Below are positions 53,728 through 53,832 of a DNA stretch of 53,832 nt, one piece after another. A program made the position numbers and the translations under genes. The notes below the pieces were generated by a model that worked only from the letters and a program-made list of their open reading frames with translations, searched no databases and was not told the origin of the DNA. The first letter of the stretch is position 1. Every line of letters starts with the position of its first letter. Source of the DNA: Lentisphaerota bacterium (GTDB lineage Bacteria; Verrucomicrobiota; Lentisphaeria; Victivallales; Victivallaceae); contig SUWG01000017.1 in assembly GCA_015061625.1 (NCBI GenBank), forward strand, positions 1 to 53,832, given 5' to 3'.

Positions 53728-53832
53728 CTATTTGTCAAGTTTTATTTGCGAAAAAATCGTAAAAAAGTTGATAATCAGCGAAAGATGATTCTAAAAAGCT
53801 GCTTTTGTCTTGCTCCTATTCGCGTTCTGTAA

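Overview
The window reads as chromosomal DNA of a gut-type bacterium of the Lentisphaerota (Victivallales-like). This is inference from marker genes: a 51-residue small basic protein of the kind seen in the Planctomycetes-Verrucomicrobia-Chlamydiae group, an H-X9-DG pseudopilin, a DUF4838-type exported glycoside-hydrolase-like protein under a GntR/LacI hybrid regulator, and a Verrucomicrobia/Lentisphaerae-like primary sigma factor. No rRNA, phage module, insertion sequence or CRISPR array is visible.

Layout. 207-6032 (minus) is a tightly packed operon-like run: YbgC-type thioesterase, manA, argS, an NtrC-type response regulator and a CE15-like esterase. 6192-11687 (minus) holds an unknown gene, a PaaK-type ligase, a lytic transglycosylase, an exported unknown protein and aspS. 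11892-13421 (plus) has a Dabb protein, tRNA-Leu, a repeat array and a formate/nitrite-type transporter. mfd (minus) and rpoD (plus) are divergent. 18504-23070 (minus) carries an aminotransferase with an Lrp regulator, cdsA, a SIS-domain isomerase and a sodium symporter. 23221-25553 (plus) has a nitroreductase and an O-antigen-ligase-like protein. 25605-30038 (minus) holds dus, two unknown genes and asd. 30196-33200 (plus) holds ligA, a small lipoprotein and a TIM-barrel isomerase. 33184-36086 is a cluster of three paralogous exported proteins, followed by another lipoprotein gene. 37073-40320 (plus) has a transporter, a hydrolase, a Pro/Ala-repeat membrane protein and the small basic protein. 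tRNA-Lys follows with a 171-bp tandem array. 41473-47551 holds a lipoprotein with a GspG-like domain and the DUF4838/pseudopilin/GntR-LacI carbohydrate locus. 48043 to the end has a WYL regulator, a BspA-type LRR gene with a damaged start, an aminotransferase, a transporter, an unknown gene and tRNA-Val.

The most unusual signal is not protein-coding. All three tRNA genes run without a gap into arrays of near-perfect hairpins, and the 5' arm of the first hairpin is made of the tRNA's own 3' end including CCA. rpoD ends the same way, with its stop codon inside the hairpin arm. A hairpin of the same family (loop ACGG) lies inside the coding sequence of the pseudopilin and encodes part of an unusually long leader. 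After tRNA-Lys the array is four 171-bp units, each carrying a 21-nt copy of the tRNA 3' end and four short-loop hairpins. After tRNA-Leu it is an 85-bp tandem unit. An 80-bp repeat with four CCGTAC motifs at 10-bp spacing occurs in both the tRNA-Leu and rpoD intergenic regions. Together these look like a family of gene-terminus-coupled palindromic elements.

Starts were moved from the longest open frame where a ribosome binding site decided the matter. All functional names rest on motif recognition by eye; no database search was run.
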